In this document: positions 8,047 through 15,981 of the stretch, in pieces
Position numbering within the stretch: position 1 is the stretch's first letter
Layout: every line of letters starts with the position of its first letter
DNA from: an uncultured Draconibacterium sp.
GTDB taxonomy: Bacteria; Bacteroidota; Bacteroidia; Bacteroidales; Prolixibacteraceae
Length of the DNA stretch: 48,420 nt
Assembly: GCF_913063105.1 (NCBI RefSeq)
Contig: NZ_CAJXYQ010000025.1
Span: 1 to 48,420 of the forward strand
Reading direction: 5' to 3'
Program-made: the position numbers and the translations under genes
Notes under the pieces: generated by a model
The model's database searches: none
What the model was told of the DNA's origin: nothing
The model's input: only the letters and a program-made list of their open reading frames with translations

Positions 8047-9378
8047 AATCCGGACACGCCTGATTCGAATGTCTTTAACGGGACGCCATCTACGATCGGT
8101 TTCTACCTGAACGATTTGGTCTACCACATACATTCCTGAAGTTACCTGCCCAAAAACGGTATAACTCCCATCGAGGTGAGGTGCTCCGCCCACTGTTCTA
8201 TAGGCGTTACGTTGCGCTGCCGAAAATTTATAGTTGTTGGTTTCTTCCAGGTCGTCCAGCTCATTATCGAAATATTTTCGGCCGCTAACAATATAAAACT
8301 GCGATCCGTCCGATCGTCGTCGCTGGTTTTTTGTATCTGGCTTACGGGGCGATCCAATCATTCCGCGTTTATGGTACAAGCCGGACACCAGGTGAGCCGG
8401 AATGGTGTAACCCGGCCCCCGAAACCCAACATTAGCGCCAGGTTTGGCATAACGGGTATCGGCTGCACCACTCTGTATACCAAAGTCTTTAATCACACGG
8501 TGTATCAGTAAACTATCAAAATAACCTTCTTTGGCCAAACGAATAAAATTATCGCGATACTCGGGTGTTTCATTAAACAACTTTATGCTTATATCTCCGG
8601 CATCGGTTTCCAAAACAAGTCCTTTTATTTTTCTGTTCTCTGCAGCAATTTTTTCATTCGCGGTATTTTTGAGAATTTCCAAAGGTTCCGCTTCATTTTT
8701 TTTCTTTCGAAGCATTGCCAGGATAAATTCAGCCGGTATCGCAAAACTTTGCATTTCGTAATTTACTGTTCCTGAATAGGCTACCCCAATCGCTTTTCCT
8801 CCATCAACAAAAATTGGTGCGCCAAACTGCGATTTTCTTATTCGGTTTGTAATCCGATAAAGTTTAGTCCCCCTAACCGTTGCAAGATTGAGTACTTTCC
8901 CGGTAAAAAGCTGCAACGTTTTTCCGGTTTTTGGAGCCACATATAGTGATTTTGTAAAATTGGGAATCGTATCCGCTGAAAGTGTAATTGGTTCTCGTTT
9001 TATGCTATCTACCTGCAAAATAATCAGATCGTTAATACGGTCGAAAGCCACAAAACCATGTGCGGTGTACTTTCTGTTTTCGTTAAAAGGTGTTACCGAA
9101 ACATTTGTAGCCTGATTGACCAATGAATACTTGGTTACCAGCAGGTTTTCACCCACAAAAAAGCCCTGCCCCGATTCCAGAATTCGCGTGCCGTCATACG
9201 AATCAATTTTAGCAATTGATGGCAGCAAACGATTCCATTCATCCTGTTGGCGTGAGTTGGTGTTCTCCGGTTCGCTTATCGCATCAGCTTTATGCTGCGT
9301 TTGCTTCTCTGTTTTGTTTCCACATGCGCCTACAACTATTGCAATAGCCACCAATATTATGAGCTGTTTTATCTTCAT
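8038..9378 (-). CDS. Lipoprotein with degenerate trypsin-like domain fused to a cyclophilin PPIase
   Basis: 446 residues. An N-terminal signal ends in a lipobox (VVGAC, Cys19). Residues about 55-220 look like a trypsin/HtrA-like domain, with GQGFFVGENLL and TKYSLV where HtrA has GSGFI and TNAHVV. The catalytic residues are mostly lost: the His position is Ser85, the Asp is kept (Asp117 in NDLIILQVD), and the Ser position (GNSGGP in HtrA) is Phe185 in SQFGAP. It is therefore a probable pseudoprotease. Residues about 243-446 form a cyclophilin-type peptidyl-prolyl isomerase with FHRVI-like IHRVIKDF, SQFYIV and LDGSYTVFG. Expected to act in the periplasm as a folding factor, with the inactive domain perhaps holding clients. 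Third gene of a three-cyclophilin operon, four bases after the preceding gene. No PDZ domain is seen. Confidence 0.82.
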   Translation of the reverse strand: MKIKQLIILVAIAIVVGACGNKTEKQTQHKADAISEPENTNSRQQDEWNRLLPSIAKIDSYDGTRILESGQGFFVGENLLVTKYSLVNQATNVSVTPFNENRKYTAHGFVAFDRINDLIILQVDSIKREPITLSADTIPNFTKSLYVAPKTGKTLQLFTGKVLNLATVRGTKLYRITNRIRKSQFGAPIFVDGGKAIGVAYSGTVNYEMQSFAIPAEFILAMLRKKKNEAEPLEILKNTANEKIAAENRKIKGLVLETDAGDISIKLFNETPEYRDNFIRLAKEGYFDSLLIHRVIKDFGIQSGAADTRYAKPGANVGFRGPGYTIPAHLVSGLYHKRGMIGSPRKPDTKNQRRRSDGSQFYIVSGRKYFDNELDDLEETNNYKFSAAQRNAYRTVGGAPHLDGSYTVFGQVTSGMYVVDQIVQVETDRRWRPVKDIRIRRVRILK

Positions 9379-9382
9379 CGTC

Positions 9383-10192
9383 CTATTGAATCACCCGCAC
9401 CTTTATTTTAACATCGTTGTACGGCCGGTTGTTGCTGTCGGTTTTTAATGCCGCGATTTTATCAATTACATCAAAACCGGCAATACACTCGCCAAAAATG
9501 GTGTAACTACCATCCAGTTCGGGGTAGCCTCCCACGTTTGTATAGGCCTGGCGCTGTGCTTCAGAAAACTCAAGCACCCCCGGAGTAAGGTTGTATTCGG
9601 CCTCTATTTTTGCTTTTATATCATTTGCTATGGCTCTGAATTCTGTTACTTTTTTCTCTTGCTTTAATTGCTTTAGTTGCCCGCGAATTTCCGGAGTCAT
9701 ATACTTCGCAATGATTTTTTTACGTATTGGACGATTTACCGCCAACTCCATTGTATCAAGAGCGCCGGGAGTAAACACACTGCCTTTAACGATAAAAAAC
9801 TGAGAAATATCTGACTGCTTAAAGGGATTAATCTCATCGGGTTGGCGCGGAGCACACAACGATCCCTTTTTATGAAAATAGTGTTTAAGAATTTCATCGT
9901 CAACCGTTTTATCCGGGTCGCCATACCCGATACGTTTCCCGGGAGGGGCATTTCGCGAGCTTTTAGAACCACCCTGAATCAGAAAATCTTCAATAACCCG
10001 ATAAAACAGGGTACCATCGTAATACCCGTCTTCAGCAAGCTCAATAAACGCATTGCGATGTTTGGGCGTATCGTCGTGCAAGCTAAAACGCATATTGCCA
10101 TAATTTGTGGCTATTTCAACAATTCGCGACTGCGCATCAGACTGAAACCCCAAAACACAAATACAACATATAATTAAGAACGTTTTCACCAT
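9383..10192 (-). CDS. Periplasmic cyclophilin-type peptidyl-prolyl isomerase
   Basis: 269 residues with a cleavable-type signal peptide (hydrophobic to about residue 16, likely cut near DAQ-S). The cyclophilin core shows TNYGNMRFSLHDDTPKHRNAF, LFYRVIEDFLIQGG (Tyr replaces the usual His of FHRV), DISQFFIVKG and LDGSYTIFGECIAGFDVIDKIA. Like its upstream neighbour it carries a helical, charged insertion of roughly 70 residues (about 140-210) between the SQFFIV strand and the final LDG segment. The catalytic Arg and the Gln of SQF are present, so activity is plausible. Middle gene of the operon, three bases after the preceding stop. Confidence 0.88.
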   Translation of the reverse strand: MVKTFLIICCICVLGFQSDAQSRIVEIATNYGNMRFSLHDDTPKHRNAFIELAEDGYYDGTLFYRVIEDFLIQGGSKSSRNAPPGKRIGYGDPDKTVDDEILKHYFHKKGSLCAPRQPDEINPFKQSDISQFFIVKGSVFTPGALDTMELAVNRPIRKKIIAKYMTPEIRGQLKQLKQEKKVTEFRAIANDIKAKIEAEYNLTPGVLEFSEAQRQAYTNVGGYPELDGSYTIFGECIAGFDVIDKIAALKTDSNNRPYNDVKIKVRVIQ

Positions 10193-10195
10193 AAG

Positions 10196-11017
10196 CTACT
10201 TCGTAAATTCAATCTCCATTTTAATATCTTCAACTGGCCGGTTGTTTTTATCGGTTTCAACCGCTGCAATTTTATCCAACACATCAAGTCCTTCAACAAC
10301 CTCGCCAAAAACAGTGTAATCGCCATCTAACGATGGATAACCGCCAATAGTGGTATAGTCTTTTCGCTGCTCTTCGGTAAACATTCGTTTGGGTTGCAGT
10401 GCCCATGCACTATCGGCTGCTTCTCTTAACTCTGCAACACAAATATTAAATCCATCGCGGTCGTTATTTTTTCTGTAGCCATCGAGTTCGTCTTTTGCCG
10501 CATCAAATTTTTGTTTTACAAAATCGTTTTTGGCCCGGCTGTTCAACATCATTTCCATTGTATCCAGTTTGCCACTGGTAAACACTTCGCCCTGAACAAT
10601 GTAAAACTGCGAGCCACTCGAGCGTTTCTCCGGATTTGAAGGACCTCCGCGGCGAGCTGCTGCCAATGCACCTTTTTTGTGGTAATACTGTGGTAATATT
10701 TCAGCCGGCAAGGTGTAGCCCGGATTACCGCTACCCAAACGCTGCCCGGGTGTTGCATTTTTCGAATCAGGGTCGCCACCTTGTATCATAAAGTTTTTCA
10801 TTACTCGATGAAAAAGTAAACCCTCGTAATACCCTTCTTCAATTAGTTTTATAAAATTCTTTTTATGCTCGGGTGTTTCATCGTACAGCCTTAATTTAAT
10901 ATCGCCAAAACTGGTTTTAATTAGTACAAGATTATTTTTTTCTTTTTGTGTTGCATTGCTGCACGAAACGCCAAAGCCAACCAAAGCAATTAATATTAAT
11001 ACAATTAATTTCTTCAT
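10196..11017 (-). CDS. Cyclophilin-type peptidyl-prolyl isomerase lipoprotein
   Basis: 273 residues; the N-terminus has a hydrophobic stretch and a lipobox (GVSC, Cys19), so it should be membrane-anchored in the periplasm. The cyclophilin motifs are the most canonical of the three: LFHRVMKNFMIQGGDP, SGSQFYIVQGEVF and LDGDYTVFGEVVEGLDVLDKIA. A charged helical insertion (about 150-210) separates SQFYIV from the final segment. It accelerates cis/trans isomerisation of X-Pro bonds in exported proteins. First gene of the three-cyclophilin operon and divergent from the propeller-like lipoprotein; the promoter lies in the 54-base gap between them. Confidence 0.9.
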   Translation of the reverse strand: MKKLIVLILIALVGFGVSCSNATQKEKNNLVLIKTSFGDIKLRLYDETPEHKKNFIKLIEEGYYEGLLFHRVMKNFMIQGGDPDSKNATPGQRLGSGNPGYTLPAEILPQYYHKKGALAAARRGGPSNPEKRSSGSQFYIVQGEVFTSGKLDTMEMMLNSRAKNDFVKQKFDAAKDELDGYRKNNDRDGFNICVAELREAADSAWALQPKRMFTEEQRKDYTTIGGYPSLDGDYTVFGEVVEGLDVLDKIAAVETDKNNRPVEDIKMEIEFTK

Positions 11018-11071
11018 TCGTATTTAATTTTCTTATTTTGATTTTTATAAAATTCTCGTAAAGATAAAAAG

Positions 11072-11974
11072 ATGACAAACATTCACTCCTGTCTTCTGGC
11101 AATGTTCATTCTTTTTTCATGTTCAAATCCTGAGAAAAAGGAAAACAAGGATGCAGTAACGCTGCAGGCAGAAAAATATATTCCTGAGGTTTCGGATAAA
11201 TTAACAGAACTGTCGGGCTTACTGATTTACGACGATTTGTATTGGGGATTTAACGACAGTGGCGGTAAAAATAAACTTTACGGTTTTGCAGCGTCAGGAA
11301 AAATAAAAAAAGAAATTGAATTTGATGCCGCCAAAAACAGGGACTGGGAATCTATTACCCAGGACAACAAAACCATTTATGTAGGTGATTTTGGCAATAA
11401 CATGGGCAACCGCAATAACCTGCTTATTTATAAAGTAAAAAAGAAGGATATTTCGAAAAAAAAGGAACAAAAGGTAGATGTAAAAGAAATTAAATTCAGT
11501 TACACAAACCAAAACCGTTTTCATTATTTCGATAAAAGCACACCGTATGATTGTGAAGCTATGGTGGCTTTTAAAAACCACATTTACCTGTTTAGTAAAA
11601 ACTGGCGCGACCGAACCACCTGGCGTTATAAAATTCCTACAAAAAAGGGGGAATATAAAATTCAGCCAATCGACACCTTTCAGGTAAATGGGTTGATTAC
11701 CGGAGCTGATATTAGTCCGGATAAACAAAAGCTGGCCTTAGTTGGCTACGAAAACTACCACTCTTTTATCTGGTTATTTTCCGATTTTAAAGGAGATAGT
11801 TTTTTTGAAGGGAAAAGTCAGTTTATTGAGCTAAAAGGCATTAATGGATCGCAAACCGAGGGAATTTGTTTTTTAAACAACCAAACGCTGCTGGTTTCGT
11901 GCGAGCGAACCAATTCTTTTATGCAGCAGGTATTTCTATTTGATTTAACAAAAACAGAGCATGGAACACATTAG
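11072..11974 (+). CDS. Lipoprotein with a beta-propeller-like repeat fold
   Basis: 300 residues with a signal peptide and lipobox (ILFSC, Cys at about 17). I recognise the pattern but no named function: LSGLLIYDDLYWGFNDSGGKNKLYGF, NRDWESITQDNKTIYVGDFGNN, YDCEAMVAFKNHIYLFSKNW, ITGADISPDKQKLALVGY and SQTEGICFL. These short repeated strand units with Asp-Gly or Asp-Phe-Gly turns suggest a beta-propeller like those of SdiA-regulated or phytase-like proteins. The GDFGNN motif is a good candidate Ca or ligand site. The gene's last 14 bases overlap the acetyltransferase gene, so they form an operon. Confidence 0.65.
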   Translation: MTNIHSCLLAMFILFSCSNPEKKENKDAVTLQAEKYIPEVSDKLTELSGLLIYDDLYWGFNDSGGKNKLYGFAASGKIKKEIEFDAAKNRDWESITQDNKTIYVGDFGNNMGNRNNLLIYKVKKKDISKKKEQKVDVKEIKFSYTNQNRFHYFDKSTPYDCEAMVAFKNHIYLFSKNWRDRTTWRYKIPTKKGEYKIQPIDTFQVNGLITGADISPDKQKLALVGYENYHSFIWLFSDFKGDSFFEGKSQFIELKGINGSQTEGICFLNNQTLLVSCERTNSFMQQVFLFDLTKTEHGTH

Positions 11975-12500
11975 GGTTGATTCCAAAATAAGGCTCGAAC
12001 AAGTTAATACCTCAATGGCTCCGGTTATTTACGAGGCCATTGATAAAGACCGCGAATATTTAAGCAAATGGCTTCCCTTTGTTGAATACACCAACCGAGT
12101 TGAAGATACCAAAGCATTTATTGCCAGCATAACCCGAAACGACAATAAAAAGGACCTTGTTTACTCCATTTATTACCAGGAAAACTTTGCAGGATTAATT
12201 GGCTTTAAAGATACCGACTGGGTGAACCGGAAAACAGAACTGGGCTATTGGCTGGTTAAGAATATGCAAAAAAAAGGCATAATCTCCAGCTGTGTGGCCA
12301 AACTAATACGTTTTGCTTTCCGGAAACAAAAGATGAACCGTATACAAATAAAAGTTGCAGCCGGAAACCTGCCGAGTGAAAAAATTCCGGGTAAGCTTGG
12401 TTTCACTTTTGAAGGTACTGAACGACAAGGAGAACGCCACAAAAACGGCTATGTGAACCTAAAGGTATATAGCCTACTCAGAGAAGAAATGAAACAGTAA
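11961..12500 (+). CDS. GNAT-family N-acetyltransferase (RimJ/RimL-like)
   Basis: A 179-residue acetyltransferase whose motifs match the RimL/YdaF group: LSKWLPFVE near the N-terminus, AGLIGFKDTDWVNRKTELGYWLVKNMQKKGI (the acetyl-CoA binding segment; the usual QxxGxG/A pyrophosphate loop here reads QKKGII), then NRIQIKVAAGNLPSEKIPGKLGFTFEGTERQ. Such proteins acetylate N-terminal amines of ribosomal proteins or other small amines; the substrate is unknown here. It starts within the 3' end of the upstream lipoprotein gene, so translation is coupled. Confidence 0.85.
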   Translation: MEHIRVDSKIRLEQVNTSMAPVIYEAIDKDREYLSKWLPFVEYTNRVEDTKAFIASITRNDNKKDLVYSIYYQENFAGLIGFKDTDWVNRKTELGYWLVKNMQKKGIISSCVAKLIRFAFRKQKMNRIQIKVAAGNLPSEKIPGKLGFTFEGTERQGERHKNGYVNLKVYSLLREEMKQ

Positions 12501-12599
12501 ATGCAACTTTTTCCGCTTTTTAGTGTCGATAACAATGAAAAACTGATAGTATAATACAGATTATAAAGCAATAACAAGGCATAACTAACTGAAAATTTA

Positions 12600-12607
12600 T
12601 ATATTTG
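12600..12607 (+). promoter_or_regulatory. Promoter -7 box (TATATTTG)
   Basis: Full match to TAnnTTTG, 39 bases upstream of the acyl-carrier-like gene start and downstream of the GNAT stop, so that small gene has its own promoter. Confidence 0.5.
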
Positions 12608-12645
12608 ACCCGTAAATTCATTTGTTCGAATTTTAAAACAAAATA

Positions 12646-12912
12646 ATGGAAACAGAAACAATTGCAGAAAAGTCGTTACGAAGAAACCTCTACCGGGTTT
12701 TGCGAAAAACAGGTGTTACCCGTGATAACATTTGTTTGAGCGCCTCGTTTATTGAGGATCTGAATTTCGACAACATCGATTGGACGATTTTTACTTACTA
12801 CCTCGAACGCGTTTTTAACATTCGTATAAAAGATGAGGAAATTAGTAATTTCGCCAATGTAAACGACACGCTTATTTACCTAAAAGGCGAGTTGGTGTAC
12901 TCTAGCAACTAA
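12646..12912 (+). CDS. Acyl-carrier-protein-like protein lacking the carrier serine
   Basis: 88 residues. The middle reads FIEDLNFDNIDWTIFTYYLERVFNIRIKDEEISNF, then NVNDTLIYL. This follows the ACP pattern (F.EDLG.DSLD..E...LE..F.I.I.DE, then TV.D...Y) helix by helix, but the DSL motif is Asp42-Asn43-Ile44, so the serine that receives 4'-phosphopantetheine is missing. It therefore cannot be a normal carrier and may be a binding or regulatory relative of ACP. An alternative is an unrelated small helical protein. Monocistronic: promoter box upstream, strong terminator downstream. Confidence 0.65.
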   Translation: METETIAEKSLRRNLYRVLRKTGVTRDNICLSASFIEDLNFDNIDWTIFTYYLERVFNIRIKDEEISNFANVNDTLIYLKGELVYSSN

Positions 12913-12930
12913 ATTTTAAAAACATTTTAT

Positions 12931-12968
12931 AAAAGGGACTCAAGTTAATTTGAGTCCCTTTTTTTTGA
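12931..12968 (+). terminator. Strong rho-independent terminator
   Basis: A 13-base arm AAAAGGGACTCAA pairs with TTGAGTCCCTTTT, with a short loop and a run of T residues after it. It closes the acyl-carrier-like gene just before mscS. Confidence 0.9.
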
Positions 12969-13021
12969 ACATTTTTCAAGAATATTTGTATATTACAATA
13001 AATTTAAAACAACCAAATATT

Positions 13022-13837
13022 ATGGAAAAAGTAGAAAATCTTTCAGAACAGCTTTACTCTTTAGTAATGTTTTACGGCCCAAAATTAGTGGGAGCCATTA
13101 TCACACTTCTTATTGGTTTATGGGTTATCTCGATTATAAGGGGAGCTTTACGCCGCCGATTTGAGAAACAAAATGTTGACCCCTCGTTGCGCGGATTTCT
13201 GAACAGTATGATTGGCATTTTATTAAAACTGATGCTTTGGATTGCTGTAATCGGGATGATGGGCGTTCAGATGACTTCGTTTATTGCCATTTTAGGTGCT
13301 GCCGGTTTGGCGGTAGGTATGGCTTTATCAGGAACATTGCAGAATTTTGCCGGCGGGGTGATGATTCTGATTTTTAAGCCTTTTAAAGCTGGCGATTTTA
13401 TTAATGCCCAGGGACATTCGGGAATTGTAAACGAAATTCAGATTTTTAATACGATTCTGAAAACACCGGACAACAAAACCATTATTATTCCAAATGGTGG
13501 GTTATCAACCGGTTCGTTAACCAATTTTTCGGCTGAACCAAAACGGCGTGTTGACTTTACTTTTGGTATTGGCTATGGCGATGATGTTGACAAAGCCAAA
13601 GAGGTATTGATGAAGCTGATAAAAGAAGACGACCGTATTATTAACGATCCTGCAGAACCCTTTATAGCAGTTAGCGAGCTGGCAGATAGTTCGGTTAACT
13701 TAGTGGTTCGTGTTTGGGCCGAAGCAGCTAATTATTGGGGAATTTATTTCGATTTAACCGAAAAAGTTTATAAAACCTTTGATAAGGAAGGCCTTAACAT
13801 TCCTTTCCCGCAAATGGATGTGCATGTTCACAAATAA
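13022..13837 (+). CDS. mscS: Small-conductance mechanosensitive channel
   Basis: 271 residues. Three hydrophobic helices (about 18-40, 58-80 and 84-105) precede the pore helix, rich in Gly/Ala: AAIL-like AILGAAGLAVGMALSGTLQNFAGG is the classic TM3 of MscS. The beta domain (GDFINAQGHSGIVNEIQIFNTILKTPDNKTIIIPNG) and C-terminal alpha-beta domain follow. It opens under membrane tension to release solutes during hypo-osmotic shock. The reading frame extends upstream through the terminator, so I take the ATG at 13022, giving MEKVENLSEQL. The 3' end is convergent with the DUF4252 gene across a shared hairpin. Confidence 0.93.
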   Translation: MEKVENLSEQLYSLVMFYGPKLVGAIITLLIGLWVISIIRGALRRRFEKQNVDPSLRGFLNSMIGILLKLMLWIAVIGMMGVQMTSFIAILGAAGLAVGMALSGTLQNFAGGVMILIFKPFKAGDFINAQGHSGIVNEIQIFNTILKTPDNKTIIIPNGGLSTGSLTNFSAEPKRRVDFTFGIGYGDDVDKAKEVLMKLIKEDDRIINDPAEPFIAVSELADSSVNLVVRVWAEAANYWGIYFDLTEKVYKTFDKEGLNIPFPQMDVHVHK

Positions 13838-13854
13838 TTAAATAAACAATAGCA

Positions 13855-13886
13855 TAAAAAAGGCTCTCAATTGAGAGCCTTTTTTG
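13855..13886. terminator. Bidirectional terminator between mscS and the DUF4252 gene
   Basis: A perfect palindrome AGGCTCTCAATTGAGAGCCT is flanked by A-runs on the left and T-runs on the right, so it terminates in both directions. The TGA stop codon of the minus-strand DUF4252 gene (13867-13869) lies inside the stem. Confidence 0.88.
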
Positions 13887-14838
13887 TTGTTATTTTGATC
13901 ACGGTTTTTCCATCCTCTTCTGTTTTTGAAAGCTGTTCAATCTCACTCCTCTTCAAAAGATCTTTAACTTCTTTGCTTTTTACCTGCTTGCCATCTATAA
14001 AATAAACGGTATTGGTATCGCCCGGAGTACTCAAAAAAATGGGCTGCCTACCGTATTTCTCCGCCATCTCGCGGTATTTCTCTGCCATCTCGCGTTGCTT
14101 CTCAAATTGAATCTGTGCCTGCTTTTCTATTTCAGCAATTTGCTCATCCGAAAGCCTTGCCTTTTCTGCCATTTCCAATGCACGTGCTTCCATCTCTGCT
14201 ATTTGTTCCTCATCAAAATGATAGGGCTGATATGTACTCCCTCCGGAGAAAAAACCTGAACGCGAGTTATCAATTTTATATAAATTTTCAAGACCACGAA
14301 GATTAAGCGCTTTGTTCAAATAAGCAACGTTCGACAAATCAATATTCCCTGACAGCTCGACAAGGTTAGTAGCGGAATTCGATTTAGTTACCAACGCTAA
14401 AGCTGTAATTACTTCATCATCACGCTTCAAATAAACTTTTACATCTTCCCCCATTCGCTTTTCGGTTTTCAGCAATGAATAAGCACTTTTCTTATAATGT
14501 GCCAGAATTTCCTGGTGCAATTCTGCAGTTCCTGCTGTGGGTTGTTTTGCCGGTTTATTATCGCCTTCAAAAAAACCAGTGCTGTGCAGTCCAAACTTAC
14601 TTTGCGAAACAACCATAATATTATCGAGATTTTCAAGAGCCTCGGCCAGTTCCGAATCTTCATCAATATTCTTCTTTCGAAGGTAAAGTTCAAACATATC
14701 GCTACTTAACAGACTGGCACTAAAACCATCCTGCTCTGCATACTTTTCTGTTAACTGCTCAAAAAAACTCTGAGACTGCTGTGCTAATACCGGCAGTGAA
14801 ATACCGATTACCAACACCATTAAAACTAATTTTTTCAT
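13867..14838 (-). CDS. DUF4252 family exported protein
   Basis: 323 residues starting MKKLVLMVLVIGISLPVLAQ, a clear signal peptide. The frame extends 17 codons upstream, but this ATG places the signal peptide properly. The first part resembles DUF4252, a family found next to ECF sigma factors in Bacteroidota; its role is not known. The C-terminal half has a charged heptad-like region (about 215-270: repeated EMAEKA, EIEKQAQ, REMAEKY), probably a coiled coil, then a short terminal domain with VYFIDGKQVKSKEV. It is the last gene of a sigma/anti-sigma-like/DUF4252 cluster, so it may be the regulated target or a sensor. Confidence 0.7.
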   Translation of the reverse strand: MKKLVLMVLVIGISLPVLAQQSQSFFEQLTEKYAEQDGFSASLLSSDMFELYLRKKNIDEDSELAEALENLDNIMVVSQSKFGLHSTGFFEGDNKPAKQPTAGTAELHQEILAHYKKSAYSLLKTEKRMGEDVKVYLKRDDEVITALALVTKSNSATNLVELSGNIDLSNVAYLNKALNLRGLENLYKIDNSRSGFFSGGSTYQPYHFDEEQIAEMEARALEMAEKARLSDEQIAEIEKQAQIQFEKQREMAEKYREMAEKYGRQPIFLSTPGDTNTVYFIDGKQVKSKEVKDLLKRSEIEQLSKTEEDGKTVIKITTKKALN

Positions 14839-14924
14839 TTTTATTAGCATTTTTATTGTTTTACTACTATTACACATTAAAGGGCTCACAAAAAAACAAC
14901 CACTAACCTGCTGATTTTAACCCA

Positions 14925-15362
14925 CTAATTAATTATTATTTCTACATCATCATCAACCCAAAGCACCAACATTTCATCCTGTTCTTGCGTAGGTTGTAAA
15001 CTTTCTGACACCTGAAATAAAGCTTGTTCCATTACAAAAAACTGATCTTCCAGTTTTGTTTTCTTTTTAGTTTTTACATCAAGAAAGACGGAGAGCACAA
15101 TAACGACCATAGCCGTCGCAGAAATAATAGAATATAAGCGCCTGCGAGTACCTTTCTTTTTATTGCTTTCTTTTTCAATTGCGGCAAATAAATCCGATTC
15201 GAGCCCCTGCGGAACAGCTGCCTCTTCCTGGTAAAATGAAAATATTTTTTGCTCAACTAACTGCTCCGCGTCATTTATAACCGCTGATTTAAGTTCTTTT
15301 TCTTCTTCCAACGAAGTTTCTGCCTTATAATATTTCCCTAGCATATTTTCCAGTAGTGTCAT
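14925..15362 (-). CDS. Probable anti-sigma factor (single-pass membrane protein)
   Basis: 145 residues from the start MTLLENMLGKYYKAETSLEEEKEL; an in-frame upstream ATG at 15380 is also possible. The cytoplasmic N-terminus (1-82) is acidic and helical. A membrane segment follows (about 84-102, SIISATAMVVIVLSVFL) after KKKGTRRR, and then a short extracytoplasmic part ends in an acidic DDDVEIIIN. The opening YYKAETSLEEE resembles the N-terminus of Bacteroidetes proteins encoded after ECF sigma genes. Its start lies inside the sigma gene (38-base overlap), which fits coupled expression of an anti-sigma. No recognised ZAS zinc motif is present. Confidence 0.6.
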   Translation of the reverse strand: MTLLENMLGKYYKAETSLEEEKELKSAVINDAEQLVEQKIFSFYQEEAAVPQGLESDLFAAIEKESNKKKGTRRRLYSIISATAMVVIVLSVFLDVKTKKKTKLEDQFFVMEQALFQVSESLQPTQEQDEMLVLWVDDDVEIIIN

Positions 15363-15858
15363 AATTGTAAATTTTTTCAACTTCCTGTTTTACCTTCTGC
15401 CTTGCCCGCGACAAGATTACCCGCAGGTTTGCAATTTCATATCCGGTCATTTGTTTAATCTCTTCAAAAGAAAATCCATCAATGTCGCGCAGCTGAATTA
15501 CCGTCCGGTATCTCTCCGGCAAATTGTCAATCACCTTTCGTACCTCGTAAAATTTCTCCTTCACATCCTGACTTGTTTCTTCCGCTTCCTTGTTGAAAAG
15601 CCGGTACTCATGAGCATCATCCATTAACTCCGGTTTTTTCTTTTTTAGTAAATCAAAGCTGTAATTCCGCGCCATTGTAATTATATACCCCGACTGGTTG
15701 CTACAATTATCCAGTTCCTTCTTACGTTTCCATAGCCTGAGCATTAATTCCTGCAGGGCATCGCGGGTTTCTTCCTCATTTTTAAGAATACGAAACAACA
15801 TCGGGTACAGCTTTACCGAATACGGAAGAACTTTATTTTTAAACTCATCAGTGGTCAT
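15325..15858 (-). CDS. ECF-type RNA polymerase sigma factor
   Basis: 177 residues. Region 2 (about 14-75) includes LFRILKNEEETRDALQELMLRLWKRKKEL and GYIITMARNYSFDLLKK. Region 4 (about 112-160) has LPERYRTVIQLRDIDGFSFEEIKQMTGYEIANLRVILSRARQKVKQ, a typical helix-turn-helix that reads the -35-equivalent element. It directs polymerase to a specific regulon in response to an envelope signal. It overlaps the next gene, a probable anti-sigma factor, and the operon ends in a DUF4252 protein. It is divergent from mntP; the target promoter sequence is unknown. Confidence 0.9.
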   Translation of the reverse strand: MTTDEFKNKVLPYSVKLYPMLFRILKNEEETRDALQELMLRLWKRKKELDNCSNQSGYIITMARNYSFDLLKKKKPELMDDAHEYRLFNKEAEETSQDVKEKFYEVRKVIDNLPERYRTVIQLRDIDGFSFEEIKQMTGYEIANLRVILSRARQKVKQEVEKIYNYDTTGKYAREIL

Positions 15859-15964
15859 CTGTTATATTGGACGAGTTCGGTTCAGTTTTATAACAACATT
15901 TAAGAAAAAATTACAGTGCCCCGCTGAAACGGAGATCCAGAACCAGCGTAAAAACATATTTTAT

Positions 15965-15973
15965 TACTTTTGC
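15965..15973 (+). promoter_or_regulatory. Promoter -7 box (TACTTTTGC) of mntP
   Basis: Full match to TAnnTTTGC, ending nine bases before the mntP ATG, so the transcript would have almost no leader. It overlaps a TTG codon that could be mistaken for the start. Confidence 0.55.
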
Positions 15974-15981
15974 CGCACATA

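Noticed and set aside
15970..15981. TTG start for mntP
   Set aside because: It overlaps the promoter -7 box; the ATG at 15982 fits the family start.
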